Shown: in pieces, positions 34,591-43,634 of the stretch
Layout: each line of letters begins with the position of its first letter
Numbering within the stretch: position 1 is the first letter of the stretch
DNA from: Deinococcus malanensis
Lineage (GTDB): Bacteria > Deinococcota > Deinococci > Deinococcales > Deinococcaceae
NCBI RefSeq assembly: GCF_014647655.1
Contig: NZ_BMPP01000006.1
Coordinates: 595 to 64,594 of the forward strand
Direction: 5' to 3'
DNA: 64,000 nucleotides
The notes under the pieces: model-generated
Told to the model about the DNA's origin: nothing
The model's input: the letters and a program-made list of their open reading frames with translations, nothing else
Databases searched by the model: none
Position numbers and translations under genes: made by a program

Positions 34591-34627
34591 GCAGGGCGCA
34601 GACCATTCTGGTCGGGCGCCCTGCTTT
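34591..34627 (+). terminator. Terminator of yebC
   Basis: GCAGGGCGC (34591-34599) and GCGCCCTGC (34616-34624) form a 9-bp stem with GACCATTCTGGTC nested in the loop, then TTT. Confidence 0.75.
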
Positions 34628-34713
34628 CTGCTGCCGTCCTCTGTGCCTGTCTCCCAAGGCGCCCCTGCACCCCTGTGCTCAGGTCCCGAACGGCTGCAGC
34701 CAGGAAATCCGGC

Positions 34714-36213
34714 CTACAGCACCAGCGCCTGTGCCTGTCCGCCCAGCCGGTCCCACAGGGTAAACGCGGCGCGTGCCCCGGGCCGGATGATGCCCTCATC
34801 GTCCCAGCCGGCGGCCAGCGCGGGACCGCGTGTATGCGCCCTCAATACTTCCAGCTCGGTCATGGCTTCCGAGGGGGCCAGAGGCCGGCCGTCGTCGCCT
34901 GTACGCGTTACCGCCGCCGCGAAGTTGGCCTGAGGAACAGGCGGAGCAACCGGCGCGTCGCTGCCGAAGGCCAGGATGGCTCCTGCTTCCTGCAGGGAAC
35001 GAAACGCATAACTTCTGGCCTCCAGATGCGGCATCAGGTCCCGGATCATGGGCGCGTCGGCCAGCAGGTGAATGGGCTGGACGCTGGCGGTGAGGCCCCG
35101 GAAGCGTGAAATATCCTCGTCCCGCAGGTGCTGGGTGTGCTCGATCCGCAGCCGGACCCCACGCGAGTGGGCAGCGGCGCGCAGGTCGTCGTACACATTC
35201 AGGACTTCGGTGTTGGCCCGGTCTCCAATGGCGTGGGTGACCGGGGTCAGGCCCAGCGCGATGGCTTCCAGGCCCCGCTCACGGATCAGTTCGGGCGGGT
35301 CCAGCGGAATTCCCGTGCCCGACCCATCGGCAAAGCCAGGAGCGTGCAGCCACGCCGTGCGGCTGCCCAGCGCACCGTCGGCGAAGAATTTCACGCCGCC
35401 CCACTGAAACAGACCACCCGGATTCAGGGCCAGGCCCAGATCACGGGCAGGCCCCAACCGTTCATGGGGCAGACAGGCCCACACACGCAGTGGCAATTCG
35501 CCCCGCGCCGCCAGGGTCTGCAGGGCCCGGGGGGCCTGGGGCGCCTCGAACCCCATAGTGTGTGCACTGACGTATCCGCGAGCGGCCAGATCATCGGCCC
35601 CTGCTTTCGCGGCGGCCAGATATTCTGCCTCGCTGGGGGCAGGAAGAGCGCGCGCCACCAACTCGATCGCGGTTTCCAGCAGGGTTCCCAGCGGACGCAC
35701 GACCCGGCCGCCTTCGGGGTCGGGGGTGCTCTCCCCTACGCCGGCAGCACGCAGCGCCGCCGTGTTCGCCCAGGCCATATGCAGATCCCGCGAGTACAGC
35801 AGCACCGGATGATGTGGGCTGACCTCGTCAAGCATGGCGGCCGTGGGGTATTCAGTCATGCCGAGTTCGGCCATCAGAAAGCCGCCTCCCCGAATCCAGC
35901 TGCTGGCCGGCAACGCAGCAGCACGAGCCCCGACACGAGCGAGCACTTCCTGCAGGCTCTGAACTCCGTGCAGCCCCAGTTGCGAGAGCGAAAAGCCGTA
36001 CGAGACAAGGTGAATATGGGCATCGGCAAGCCCAGGGGTCAGCAGCAGGTCGCGGTGGTCCTGCACCGCTGCGCCTGGGGCCAGAGCACGCAGCTCCTCA
36101 CGCGAACCGGTGGCCAGAACACGTCCAGCGCCAACCAGCACTGCCTGAACTTCGGGCCGGGCATCGTCGAGCGTCAGGGTACGGGTGTGAAGAATCGTCA
36201 ACGGCTCGCTCAT
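34714..36213 (-). CDS. Amidohydrolase family 3 protein (YtcJ-like)
   Basis: 499 residues. Metal-dependent hydrolase of the amidohydrolase superfamily: [16 protein letters not shown] (HxH) near 58-73, [17 protein letters not shown], a histidine in THAIGDRAN, and FGSDAPV (metal Asp) near 427. The N-terminal beta-sandwich opens with [14 protein letters not shown]. No signal peptide. Members cleave varied amides; substrate unknown. Leaderless start from the TACCCT box, divergent from the regulator gene at 36280. Confidence 0.9.
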   Translation of the reverse strand: MSEPLTILHTRTLTLDDARPEVQAVLVGAGRVLATGSREELRALAPGAAVQDHRDLLLTPGLADAHIHLVSYGFSLSQLGLHGVQSLQEVLARVGARAAALPASSWIRGGGFLMAELGMTEYPTAAMLDEVSPHHPVLLYSRDLHMAWANTAALRAAGVGESTPDPEGGRVVRPLGTLLETAIELVARALPAPSEAEYLAAAKAGADDLAARGYVSAHTMGFEAPQAPRALQTLAARGELPLRVWACLPHERLGPARDLGLALNPGGLFQWGGVKFFADGALGSRTAWLHAPGFADGSGTGIPLDPPELIRERGLEAIALGLTPVTHAIGDRANTEVLNVYDDLRAAAHSRGVRLRIEHTQHLRDEDISRFRGLTASVQPIHLLADAPMIRDLMPHLEARSYAFRSLQEAGAILAFGSDAPVAPPVPQANFAAAVTRTGDDGRPLAPSEAMTELEVLRAHTRGPALAAGWDDEGIIRPGARAAFTLWDRLGGQAQALVL

Positions 36214-36219
36214 ACCCTA

Positions 36220-36225
36220 AGGGTA
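36220..36225 (-). promoter_or_regulatory. Leaderless -10 of the amidohydrolase
   Basis: Minus-strand TACCCT, 6 bases before ATG 36213; it forms the palindrome TACCCTTAGGGTA with the spacer. Confidence 0.65.
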
Positions 36226-36266
36226 GAGCACGGCCAGACCTCATCTGCCCCGGCGTGCGGTGCTGT

Positions 36267-36272
36267 TAGACT
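36267..36272 (+). promoter_or_regulatory. Leaderless -10 of the receiver-BTAD regulator
   Basis: TAGACT, 7 bases before ATG 36280. Confidence 0.65.
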
Positions 36273-36279
36273 TCGTGGC

Positions 36280-37314
36280 ATGCCGCGCATTCTCGTGGTG
36301 GATGACGACGCCGCCATCCTCAAACTCGTCAGCGTGATCCTGTCCCGCTCCGGGCATGAGGTCCGCACCAGCAGCCATCCCGTGGAAGCGCTTGACCTGC
36401 TCAAGGTGTTCACGCCTGACCTTATTATCAGTGACGTCGTTATGCCTTATATGACTGGCCTCGAATTTCTGGAGAAGGTGCGCGAAGACGAGAAACTCTC
36501 GGCCCTGCCATTCATGCTGCTTTCCAGCCACGCGGAACGGGGCGACGTGCGGCGTGGCATGAACCTGGGTGCAGACGACTACCTGCCCAAGCCTTTTACA
36601 CCACAGGAACTCAATATTGCCATCGACGCCCGGCTGCGCCGCGCCGGGTTGAACGTGCAGGGTGAAGACAGCATGCAGGCCAAGGGTCTGGGAACCGCCC
36701 AGGTGGTCTGGAAGGGCACACCTGTTGCCTGGGTCAGCCGCAAGGCCCTGGAACTGTTCTTCTATCTGCTGGAACACAAGGAAGTCACCAGCTGGGAAGC
36801 CGCTGAGGCCCTGTGGCCCGAGAAGGACGAGGGGCGGGCCAGCAGTCTGTTTCATACCACCCTGCACCGCCTGCGCAAGAGCCTGAGCAACGAGGCCGTG
36901 ATCAGTGCCAACCGCCGCTACGCCCTGGCGCCAGACCTGAATCCCACCTATGACGTCCAGCGTTTTGAACTGCTGGCGCAGCAGGCTGAGCAGGGCAGCC
37001 TAGGCCTGGAAGAGATGCGGGAACTGGTCAGCCAGTACGGCCTGTTTCTGCCTGGCGCCGACAGCCCCTGGGTGGACGACGTGCGCTCACGGCTGGAGCA
37101 AAAGCAGCTGAGCCTGCTGAGCCTGTGCGCCAAGGCCGCCACAGCAGCAGGTAAGGACCGTGACGCCGCGCAGTTCCATCAGCGTGCCCTGGCCATCGAT
37201 CCCATGAGCGAAGCTGACTGGCAGGGCCTGGCCCGCGCCCTGGCAACCATTGGAGATCCGCGTGCCCGACTGGCGGCCCAGCGCGAGGCCTGGTGGGCCG
37301 TCGATCTGGACTGA
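36280..37314 (+). CDS. Response regulator with receiver, winged-helix and BTAD domains
   Basis: 344 residues. Receiver domain with D9-D10, phospho-acceptor D52 and K104 (LPKPF). From about 130 a winged-helix DNA-binding region (WVSRKALELFFYLLEH, SLFHTTLHRLRKSL) and then a bacterial transcriptional activation domain of helical repeats (210-344). This SARP-like layout with a receiver is uncommon. No kinase is adjacent. Start chosen by the TAGACT box and because MPRILVVDDD is the receiver's normal N-terminus. Confidence 0.9.
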   Translation: MPRILVVDDDAAILKLVSVILSRSGHEVRTSSHPVEALDLLKVFTPDLIISDVVMPYMTGLEFLEKVREDEKLSALPFMLLSSHAERGDVRRGMNLGADDYLPKPFTPQELNIAIDARLRRAGLNVQGEDSMQAKGLGTAQVVWKGTPVAWVSRKALELFFYLLEHKEVTSWEAAEALWPEKDEGRASSLFHTTLHRLRKSLSNEAVISANRRYALAPDLNPTYDVQRFELLAQQAEQGSLGLEEMRELVSQYGLFLPGADSPWVDDVRSRLEQKQLSLLSLCAKAATAAGKDRDAAQFHQRALAIDPMSEADWQGLARALATIGDPRARLAAQREAWWAVDLD

Positions 37315-37330
37315 ATAAGAAGGACAACAG

Positions 37331-37358
37331 GAGCCTGTGCAATCGTACAGGCTCTTTT
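37331..37358 (+). terminator. Terminator of the receiver-BTAD gene
   Basis: GAGCCTGT (37331-37338) and ACAGGCTC (37347-37354) form an 8-bp stem, followed by TTTT. It marks the left border of the AT-rich island. Confidence 0.8.
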
Positions 37359-37429
37359 CTGTTGGTCAAATCTTCTCCCGGCTGTCGATGACGGCACGTA
37401 CCATGCCTCCACAATTCACGGAGGTCCCC

Positions 37430-39220
37430 ATGATCGCTCCACCACAAGTTACCGGTCCCAAACCAAAGCCCAAACCGCCTCAACCAACTATTGAACCTTA
37501 CAAGCCGGCAGTACCTAAGAAAGCCAATCAGCAGGAATGGCGGAAAGGTTTTCGGGGTAAAAAGAATGGCATAGAATTCTTTTTGAACATTGAACGCAAG
37601 CCAGATGGCAGCCTACATGCGCGTTATTGGGTAAATCCTGGCAGCCCAAAGGGCTGGCAACTCATCGGAAACGTACACCAAGATAATACATTTATTCTCA
37701 GAGGTATAGAAAACAGCGCTTCTTTCTCGGGGAAATTCTCACCCAATGCAGTATCTGCCTCTGCCAGTTTTAATAAGGGAGACCAGGCTGTTAGTAGTCT
37801 GCAACTCACGCAGGCACCGCTCCGCCTTCCCAACAAAGTTAGACCAGTATCCGATCGGCAGAAGACAGATAGTACACTCGATATGGATACGGTCCTTTCA
37901 GCAGTGCAGGCTCTTGCCAAGCAGCTAGGTAAACCATTTGATAAAGCACAGGCATGCAAACATGTTGCGCAAATTATTTCAGCTTGCTCGTCGGCCGGCG
38001 TCCGAGATGCCAATCAACTGGCATATGTCTTTGCGACGGCCGTCTGGGAGTCCTCCGGGTTCACTGCATTTTCCGAAAAATATATGCCAGGGTGGACAGC
38101 AAAGGAGTATTTCGAACAGGCATACGGTCCAAATCCCACTCGCGTTCTGCCTAAGGACGCAAAGCGCCTCGCCTTAGGATTCAGTGCCGCAAAAATATTA
38201 GAAACCAGGAAACGCAGGAACCTTGAAGAGTTAGGAAATACGGAAGCTGGTGATGGCTACAAATTTAGAGGTCGAGGCTATGTCCACCTGACTGGACGGG
38301 CAAACTATGCCAAAGCGCAGCAGTATGCTGTCGTTCCAAGTGGCATCAGGCGAAATGGCAAGATTCCAAGTTTGTTAGCCGACCCAGACCTTGCCGCCTC
38401 AGACAGTGAAATTGCAGCCATTATTCTAGCCAAAGGTATGGCAACTGGCTCTTTCACCAGTAAGTCCCTTGGAGATTATATCGATTCGCAAAAAACAGAT
38501 TTTATTGGCGCACGAAAGATAATCAACGGTCGAGATGAGGCCGCTCGAATAGCGACCGGTGCGGAAGCATTTGCGTCGGCGTTGAGCAATGGCACACCAG
38601 ACAGCCAGGACGGCGATCCAATAGCCAGTCCCGCATTGACAGAAATAACGACAGCTGAGGAGCAGGCCATATTAAAAGTCCCAGCGGGAGGCTATGACTT
38701 AGAAGAGCTCAAGAAGATGCGCGCCGGCATAGTGATCGGTTCACTTAACGGCATCCCTGCATATTTTAATGGTTCCGATGAAAGCCAGACCTGGGGCAAC
38801 AGTTACTCTAAGGATGGGGCTGTATATTACGGATTTAAATGGCAGTGTGTAGAATTTATTAGAAGATACACCAGCATAAACACCGGCAAATATATTTCCC
38901 ACCGTGGTAATGCCTCTACATTCTATAAAAATTCGATCCCCGACGGCGGGAACACCTTTGATGGTTTTATTCAATGTCGGAATACAGATCCGAAGACAGG
39001 CACAAAAATAGGCAGCCATATCAAGCCTAAGCCCGGAGATATCATTGTCTTCTCCACAAATACATATGGTCATGTGGCGATCATCTCTGAAGTCGGCAAT
39101 GATTATATTGTTGTTGCCCAGCAAAATGTGTTGACAAATTTTAAGGAAGAGCTGCCTCTTACGAAAAATGGAAATCGCTGGATCATAGGAGGGAAAACAC
39201 AATGCTGGCTAAGACATTAA
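37430..39220 (+). CDS. GH19-like plus CHAP peptidoglycan hydrolase, candidate effector
   Basis: 596 residues from ATG 37430, set by GGAGG 5 bases upstream. Order: proline-rich N-terminus (1-35); a beta-rich domain (36-130) of no recognised family; a GH19/endolysin-like lysozyme domain (about 150-395) with AVWESSGF (E207), a second acidic candidate E216, and FRGRGYVHLTGRANY (279-293); and a CHAP domain (about 440-590) with C473 in WQCVEFIRRY, H548 in YGHVAIISEV and a possible third residue N566. One domain would cut glycan strands, the other peptides or amides. There is no signal peptide or membrane segment. Base composition is near 40-45% GC with AT-rich codons, unlike all neighbours, so horizontal transfer is likely. 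It could be a phage lysin relative, but no phage genes are nearby. Confidence 0.85.
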   Translation: MIAPPQVTGPKPKPKPPQPTIEPYKPAVPKKANQQEWRKGFRGKKNGIEFFLNIERKPDGSLHARYWVNPGSPKGWQLIGNVHQDNTFILRGIENSASFSGKFSPNAVSASASFNKGDQAVSSLQLTQAPLRLPNKVRPVSDRQKTDSTLDMDTVLSAVQALAKQLGKPFDKAQACKHVAQIISACSSAGVRDANQLAYVFATAVWESSGFTAFSEKYMPGWTAKEYFEQAYGPNPTRVLPKDAKRLALGFSAAKILETRKRRNLEELGNTEAGDGYKFRGRGYVHLTGRANYAKAQQYAVVPSGIRRNGKIPSLLADPDLAASDSEIAAIILAKGMATGSFTSKSLGDYIDSQKTDFIGARKIINGRDEAARIATGAEAFASALSNGTPDSQDGDPIASPALTEITTAEEQAILKVPAGGYDLEELKKMRAGIVIGSLNGIPAYFNGSDESQTWGNSYSKDGAVYYGFKWQCVEFIRRYTSINTGKYISHRGNASTFYKNSIPDGGNTFDGFIQCRNTDPKTGTKIGSHIKPKPGDIIVFSTNTYGHVAIISEVGNDYIVVAQQNVLTNFKEELPLTKNGNRWIIGGKTQCWLRH

Positions 39221-39810
39221 CAATGCGTATTGTGGCCTGTCTGGTGATCCTCTTCGCAACGGGTTGCACTGCCAGTGCCGGCCCACCCATGATAGGTCAG
39301 AAACTCTCTCCTAGCTTTTTAAAAAGCACCTTCTGCAAAAAATATAAATGTGAAATTACAGATTCTACAGAAACAGGCGACAGATTGGCGATTGGCATAA
39401 CTGTGCCTGGAAATAAGTATTCAGGGACCCTTGACCCACGAGATGCGGTTTCTTCACTAGAATTCAAATTTTCAAAAAACTCTACTCTTATTATTAATGC
39501 CTCAGTCTTCTTTGGTACTGATTATGCAATCAACCGACTGAGGCCTGAATACGCAGAGTTGGCCAATGATTTTTACATGATAATGACTGGAAAAAAAATG
39601 ATGCAAGAACACGAATATGCCAACGGTGGGGCAATAACTACATGCCTTTCTTCATTAGGAAAAGCACAGCGTGCCGGGAAGTCTATAACGTCTCGATCAT
39701 TTCTTAACAACATACTACCAACCAAAGATACTTTTATTGCCTCTTGTTTACAACTAGGGAGCCGTGACATAAAGCAGGTAAATCGATGGATGATGATACA
39801 GATCAAATAA
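39202..39810 (+). CDS. Predicted lipoprotein overlapping the hydrolase gene, candidate immunity protein
   Basis: 202 residues. A lipoprotein signal peptide ends at the lipobox-like FATGC (Cys22), so it should be anchored outside the cytoplasmic membrane. The mature part is small and AT-rich-coded with four more cysteines (C45, C50 and two in the C-terminal third), which could form disulfides. The gene overlaps the end of the hydrolase gene by 19 bases, and its AGGAGGG site lies inside that gene, so translation is coupled. No family recognised. Overlap, shared foreign composition and envelope location fit an immunity or adaptor role; that is inference. Confidence 0.8.
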   Translation: MLAKTLTMRIVACLVILFATGCTASAGPPMIGQKLSPSFLKSTFCKKYKCEITDSTETGDRLAIGITVPGNKYSGTLDPRDAVSSLEFKFSKNSTLIINASVFFGTDYAINRLRPEYAELANDFYMIMTGKKMMQEHEYANGGAITTCLSSLGKAQRAGKSITSRSFLNNILPTKDTFIASCLQLGSRDIKQVNRWMMIQIK

Positions 39811-39946
39811 ACTGGATTCGTCAGAGTGTCAGAATTCAGTAGTAGCATTCATGCTGATGAAATCGAAAAAAATCCCTGCAGGTTACAGTTGCAACTTGTG
39901 ACCTGCCCCTTACCTCGCGTCCCGCAGCCTTAGCCAACTCCAACGC

Positions 39947-39952
39947 TAGACT
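39947..39952 (+). promoter_or_regulatory. Leaderless -10 of alaS
   Basis: TAGACT, 7 bases before ATG 39960. GC-rich native sequence resumes here, marking the right border of the AT-rich island. Confidence 0.65.
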
Positions 39953-39959
39953 GCTCCGC

Positions 39960-42635
39960 ATGACCGCTCCGCTCAGTACATCCCACATCCGCGAGAAGTT
40001 CTTGCAATTCTTCGAGTCCAAGGGGCACCTGCGCCTGCCCTCGCATTCCACAGTTGCTCCGGACCCCACCACGCTGTTTACCGTGGCCGGCATGCAGCCC
40101 TTTAAAGAGCAGTTCATGGGTGCGCCGGCGGTATTTGACGGGGTGGCCAACAAGCGTGTCACCACAGCGCAGAAATGTGTGCGTGTACCGGACATCGAAA
40201 ACGTAGGTCGGACGCGCCGCCACCTGACGCTGTTCGAAATGATGGGCAACTTTTCGTTCGGTGACTATTTCAAGCGGGACGCCATTCTGTGGGCCTGGGA
40301 ATTTTTGACCGGCCCCGAATGGATGGGTATGGATCCGGACAAGATGTACGTCACCATTTACAAGGACGACGAGGAAGCCTTCGGATACTGGACGAAGGAA
40401 GTGGGCCTGGACGCCAGCCATATTCATCGTTTTGACGCCGATGAGAACTTCTGGCCAGCCAACGCTCCACTAGAAGGTCCTAACGGTCCCTGCGGACCGT
40501 GCAGCGAAATTTATTACGACCGTGGCCCCAAGTACGGTGACGACACCTGGGCTGACTACGCGCAGACACGCGAAAGTGCTCGCTTTCTGGAAGTCTGGAA
40601 TCTGGTGTTTCCCCAGTACGATCGGCAGGATCTGGCCGCAGATGGCACCCCGGTCCTGAAAGACCTGCCGTTCAAGAACATCGATACTGGTATGGGTCTG
40701 GAGCGCGTGGCCAGCGTGGTTCAGGATGTCCCGGACTTCTACAGCAATGACGTGTTCCGGCCCATCGTGGACAGGGTAGTGGAACTGTCTGGGAAGCCCT
40801 ACGAGGGAGAGGTCAGTGTTTCTCACCGGGTTGTGGCCGAACACATGCGCAGCGTATGCATGATCCTGGCGGACGGCACGGCCCTTAGCAACACCGGCCG
40901 TGGATATACCTTGCGCAAGATTCTGCGCCGTGCGTCGCGACACGCCTACCTCCTGGGCATGCGTGAGCCCGCGCTGTATCAGATCGCGCCGGTTGTGGCA
41001 GCCAGCATGGGCGACGCTTACCCCGAGCTTCGCACCGAGCAGGCAAGGGTCGAGGCCGCCATCCGGGCCGAGGAGGAACGTTTCCTGAAAACACTGGAAG
41101 GCGGGATTCAGCGTCTTGGCGGCCTGCTGGGTGGCATGCAGCAGGGCGGCACCCTGAGCGGCGAGGAAGCCTTCATCCTGTACGACACCTATGGCTTTCC
41201 ATTGGACCTGACCAAGGAAATCGCCGAGGAGTACGGCATCACGGTGGATGAGGCCCGATATGCCGAGAGCCTGGAAAACGCCCAGAACATTGCCAGAGCA
41301 GGCAGCAAATACGGCAAGTCCGAACTGTTCGGCGGCAACCAGGAAGCCCTGGAGGGCCTGAGCGCCACCGAGTTCGTGGGCTTCGACCACCTGGAAGCGG
41401 AAGGGCAGGTCCTGGCCCTAGTGGGAGCGGGCGAGCGACTGAGCCACCTGTCGGCGGGCAGTGAGGCCACCGTGGTGCTGTCGCGCACCCCGTTTTACGG
41501 CGAGGGTGGTGGCGAAGTTGGCGACACGGGCCGTCTGGAGTGGGAGGGCGGCGCCGGTGTGGTCCGCGACACCCGCAAGACTCCTGCGGGCGTTTTCCTG
41601 CACGACGTTCTGGTCGAGCAGGGCGAACTGACCGAGGGCGTCACCGTGCGCGGTGTGGTGGGGGTGGAGCGGCAGGCCATCCAGCGCCACCACACCGCGA
41701 CCCACCTGCTGCATGCGGCCCTGCGCGCCGTGCTGGGCTCCGGCGTGCGCCAGGCTGGCTCACTGGTGGCCGCTGACCGCCTGCGCTTCGACTTCTCGCA
41801 CGGAGCTGCGCTGAGCACTGAGGAGCTGTCCCGCGTGGAAACCCTGGTCAGCCGCTGGATCAGTGCGAACTTCCCGGTGACCTGGCAGGAGATGCCTATT
41901 GCCGAGGCAAAAGCGGCCGGCGCCACCGCACTGTTCGGCGAGAAATACGGCGAGAAGGTACGGGTCGTCTCGGTGGAAGGCAATGTCGAATATGGCGGGC
42001 AGCCGGTCAGCAGCAAGGAACTCTGCGGCGGGGCGCATGTCCCCCGGACGGGGGACATTGGCGCCTTTGTCCTGCTGAGCGATGAGAATGTGGCAGCTGG
42101 TGTGCGCCGGATCGAGGCTCTGGCCGGTGAAGCCGCAACGACCTGGGTGCGCGAGCGTCTGAACGGAGCAGCCCGGGTCGCCGCCCTGCTGAACACCTCG
42201 CCTGATGGCCTTGAGACCCGTGTCACCGGGCTGCAGGCTCAGCTCAAGGCTGCCGAGAAGGACGTCGCTGCCGTCAAACGTCAGCTGGCTGAGGCTCAGA
42301 TGGGAGGGGGCAGCGGCAGCACAGCCCAGACCCGTGAACTGGGCGGCTTCCAGGTTGCCGCCCTGAAACTCAGTGGCATCGAGGGCAACGAACTGCGCGG
42401 CGCCGCCGACAAGCTGCTGGACCAGAGCGGAGCCGATCTGGTGGTGCTGGCCTCGGACAAGGGCCTGGTGGTCAAGGCCAGCAAGGCCGCCGTGACCCGT
42501 GGCGCGCACGCCGGACAGCTGGCAGGCAAGCTGGCTGCCGCCGCTGGAGGTAAGGGAGGCGGCCGGCCTGACATGGCGCAGGCGGGCATCACGGACCCGG
42601 TGGCTGCCCTGGCTGCACTCGACACGGCTTTCTGA
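39960..42635 (+). CDS. alaS: Alanyl-tRNA synthetase
   Basis: 891 residues, normal length. Class II catalytic domain (1-400) with motif 2/3 signs such as GRTRRHLTLFEMMGNFSFGDY and NTGRGYTLRKILRRASRH; editing domain with HTATHLLHAAL (zinc-binding HxxxH) and ELCGGAHVPRTGDIG; C-terminal C-Ala domain with a coiled coil (near 740-775) and a glycine-rich end. Charges tRNA-Ala and removes mischarged Ser/Gly. Leaderless start. Confidence 0.98.
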   Translation: MTAPLSTSHIREKFLQFFESKGHLRLPSHSTVAPDPTTLFTVAGMQPFKEQFMGAPAVFDGVANKRVTTAQKCVRVPDIENVGRTRRHLTLFEMMGNFSFGDYFKRDAILWAWEFLTGPEWMGMDPDKMYVTIYKDDEEAFGYWTKEVGLDASHIHRFDADENFWPANAPLEGPNGPCGPCSEIYYDRGPKYGDDTWADYAQTRESARFLEVWNLVFPQYDRQDLAADGTPVLKDLPFKNIDTGMGLERVASVVQDVPDFYSNDVFRPIVDRVVELSGKPYEGEVSVSHRVVAEHMRSVCMILADGTALSNTGRGYTLRKILRRASRHAYLLGMREPALYQIAPVVAASMGDAYPELRTEQARVEAAIRAEEERFLKTLEGGIQRLGGLLGGMQQGGTLSGEEAFILYDTYGFPLDLTKEIAEEYGITVDEARYAESLENAQNIARAGSKYGKSELFGGNQEALEGLSATEFVGFDHLEAEGQVLALVGAGERLSHLSAGSEATVVLSRTPFYGEGGGEVGDTGRLEWEGGAGVVRDTRKTPAGVFLHDVLVEQGELTEGVTVRGVVGVERQAIQRHHTATHLLHAALRAVLGSGVRQAGSLVAADRLRFDFSHGAALSTEELSRVETLVSRWISANFPVTWQEMPIAEAKAAGATALFGEKYGEKVRVVSVEGNVEYGGQPVSSKELCGGAHVPRTGDIGAFVLLSDENVAAGVRRIEALAGEAATTWVRERLNGAARVAALLNTSPDGLETRVTGLQAQLKAAEKDVAAVKRQLAEAQMGGGSGSTAQTRELGGFQVAALKLSGIEGNELRGAADKLLDQSGADLVVLASDKGLVVKASKAAVTRGAHAGQLAGKLAAAAGGKGGGRPDMAQAGITDPVAALAALDTAF

Positions 42636-42675
42636 GGTCAGGCAGCACAAAGCTGTCAGGGCTGGAGCGCGTGCT

Positions 42676-43242
42676 TCAGCCCTTTGTCCTGCCAAGCTGC
42701 TCTCGGGCATGGCGGTACAGCATCCACTGGCCCGCAGCAAACCAGGCGCACAGCAACGTCACGAGCAGCCCCAGGGCCACAGCCATCCAGTCCAGGGTAC
42801 GACGGGCGCTGCGGACCTGTTCCTGCCAGTGACGTACCGTCTGGCGCGCCTCGGTCAGCCCCGTCAGGCCCGGACCCTGCGACAGTGCTTCCTCCCAGGC
42901 GCGGGTCAGGGCCACGGCGTTGCCCAGCATTTCCTGGCCCAGCAAAGCTCCTGCCAGTGGCGTCCGCTGCGCCGTCTGCGTCAGGTCAGCCAGTGTCCGT
43001 ACGGCTGCGACGGTCTGGGGCCGTCCCAGCTGCTCAAGTGGGGCAAGGGTTCGCTGAACGGTTGCCAGCTGACTTTCCAGGCGCTCAAGCTGGGCGAGTG
43101 CCAGGTCAAGGCTCTTCTGGGCTGGTGCCAGTGTCATCAGCAGGCCCAGCCAGGTGGCCACCGTGACGGTCACCGAGAGCCCTAACCCAGTGATGCCCAG
43201 TGTCCGGGCCAGCCTCAGACCTGTTGCACGTGGTCGCTTCAT
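42676..43242 (-). CDS. Two-pass membrane protein with coiled-coil loop
   Basis: 188 residues. Membrane segments near 15-37 and 153-176 enclose a long helical, leucine- and glutamine-rich region (LDLALAQLERLESQLATVQ) predicted to form a coiled coil outside the membrane. The topology recalls the sensor half of methyl-accepting proteins without a HAMP or signalling domain. ATG 43242 is chosen since MKRPRATGLRLAR gives a normal cytoplasmic start; the ATG overlaps the stop of a doubtful upstream frame (ATGA). Function unknown. Confidence 0.65.
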   Translation of the reverse strand: MKRPRATGLRLARTLGITGLGLSVTVTVATWLGLLMTLAPAQKSLDLALAQLERLESQLATVQRTLAPLEQLGRPQTVAAVRTLADLTQTAQRTPLAGALLGQEMLGNAVALTRAWEEALSQGPGLTGLTEARQTVRHWQEQVRSARRTLDWMAVALGLLVTLLCAWFAAGQWMLYRHAREQLGRTKG

Positions 43243-43634
43243 GACGCGGCCACGTCCACGAGCCGGTGGGTCAGGTCCCGCGGCCCTCTCCCCTGCCACA
43301 AAGGTCGTTTCCGCTGGCGTAGAAGAGTGTGCCAGCAGAACACCACGGCGACCGAAGGCCTGGTGGTGCGCGGGCCGGCCGCGTCCTGGCATGTGTGCTG
43401 GTAGGGTCGCAGCCGGGTCAGTCCGATCACTGGGCCCCACGTCGTCAGGGTGACCGACACGGGGTCGCCTTCAGCCATCCCGGGATCACCCCGGTCTGAT
43501 GGGTCAGTCTGGTCAGGGCTGAAGCAGCGGACACGACGGTCTGGACCCCCTGCAGCAGGTACGGCCAGTACGACGTTCAGCCTGCCGGCCACTGTCACCG
43601 TCTTTGGGACTGCCTGGCAAACGCAACTATTCAC
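43239..43634 (-). CDS. Doubtful 131-codon ORF between mmcQ and the membrane protein
   Basis: A GTG-started frame whose first codon overlaps the mmcQ stop and whose stop overlaps the next ATG, each by 4 bases. Such overlaps usually mean co-translation. Against it: no recognisable domain, mixed third-position base use (AAT AGT TGC GTT near the start) and six scattered cysteines. If it is not a gene, 43243-43630 is an intergenic stretch in which I see nothing else. Confidence 0.35.
   Translation of the reverse strand: MNSCVCQAVPKTVTVAGRLNVVLAVPAAGGPDRRVRCFSPDQTDPSDRGDPGMAEGDPVSVTLTTWGPVIGLTRLRPYQHTCQDAAGPRTTRPSVAVVFCWHTLLRQRKRPLWQGRGPRDLTHRLVDVAAS

Noticed and set aside
37430..39810. Prophage remnant
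   Set aside because: Only the lysin-like domain fits; there is no integrase, holin, capsid, tail or attachment-site repeat.
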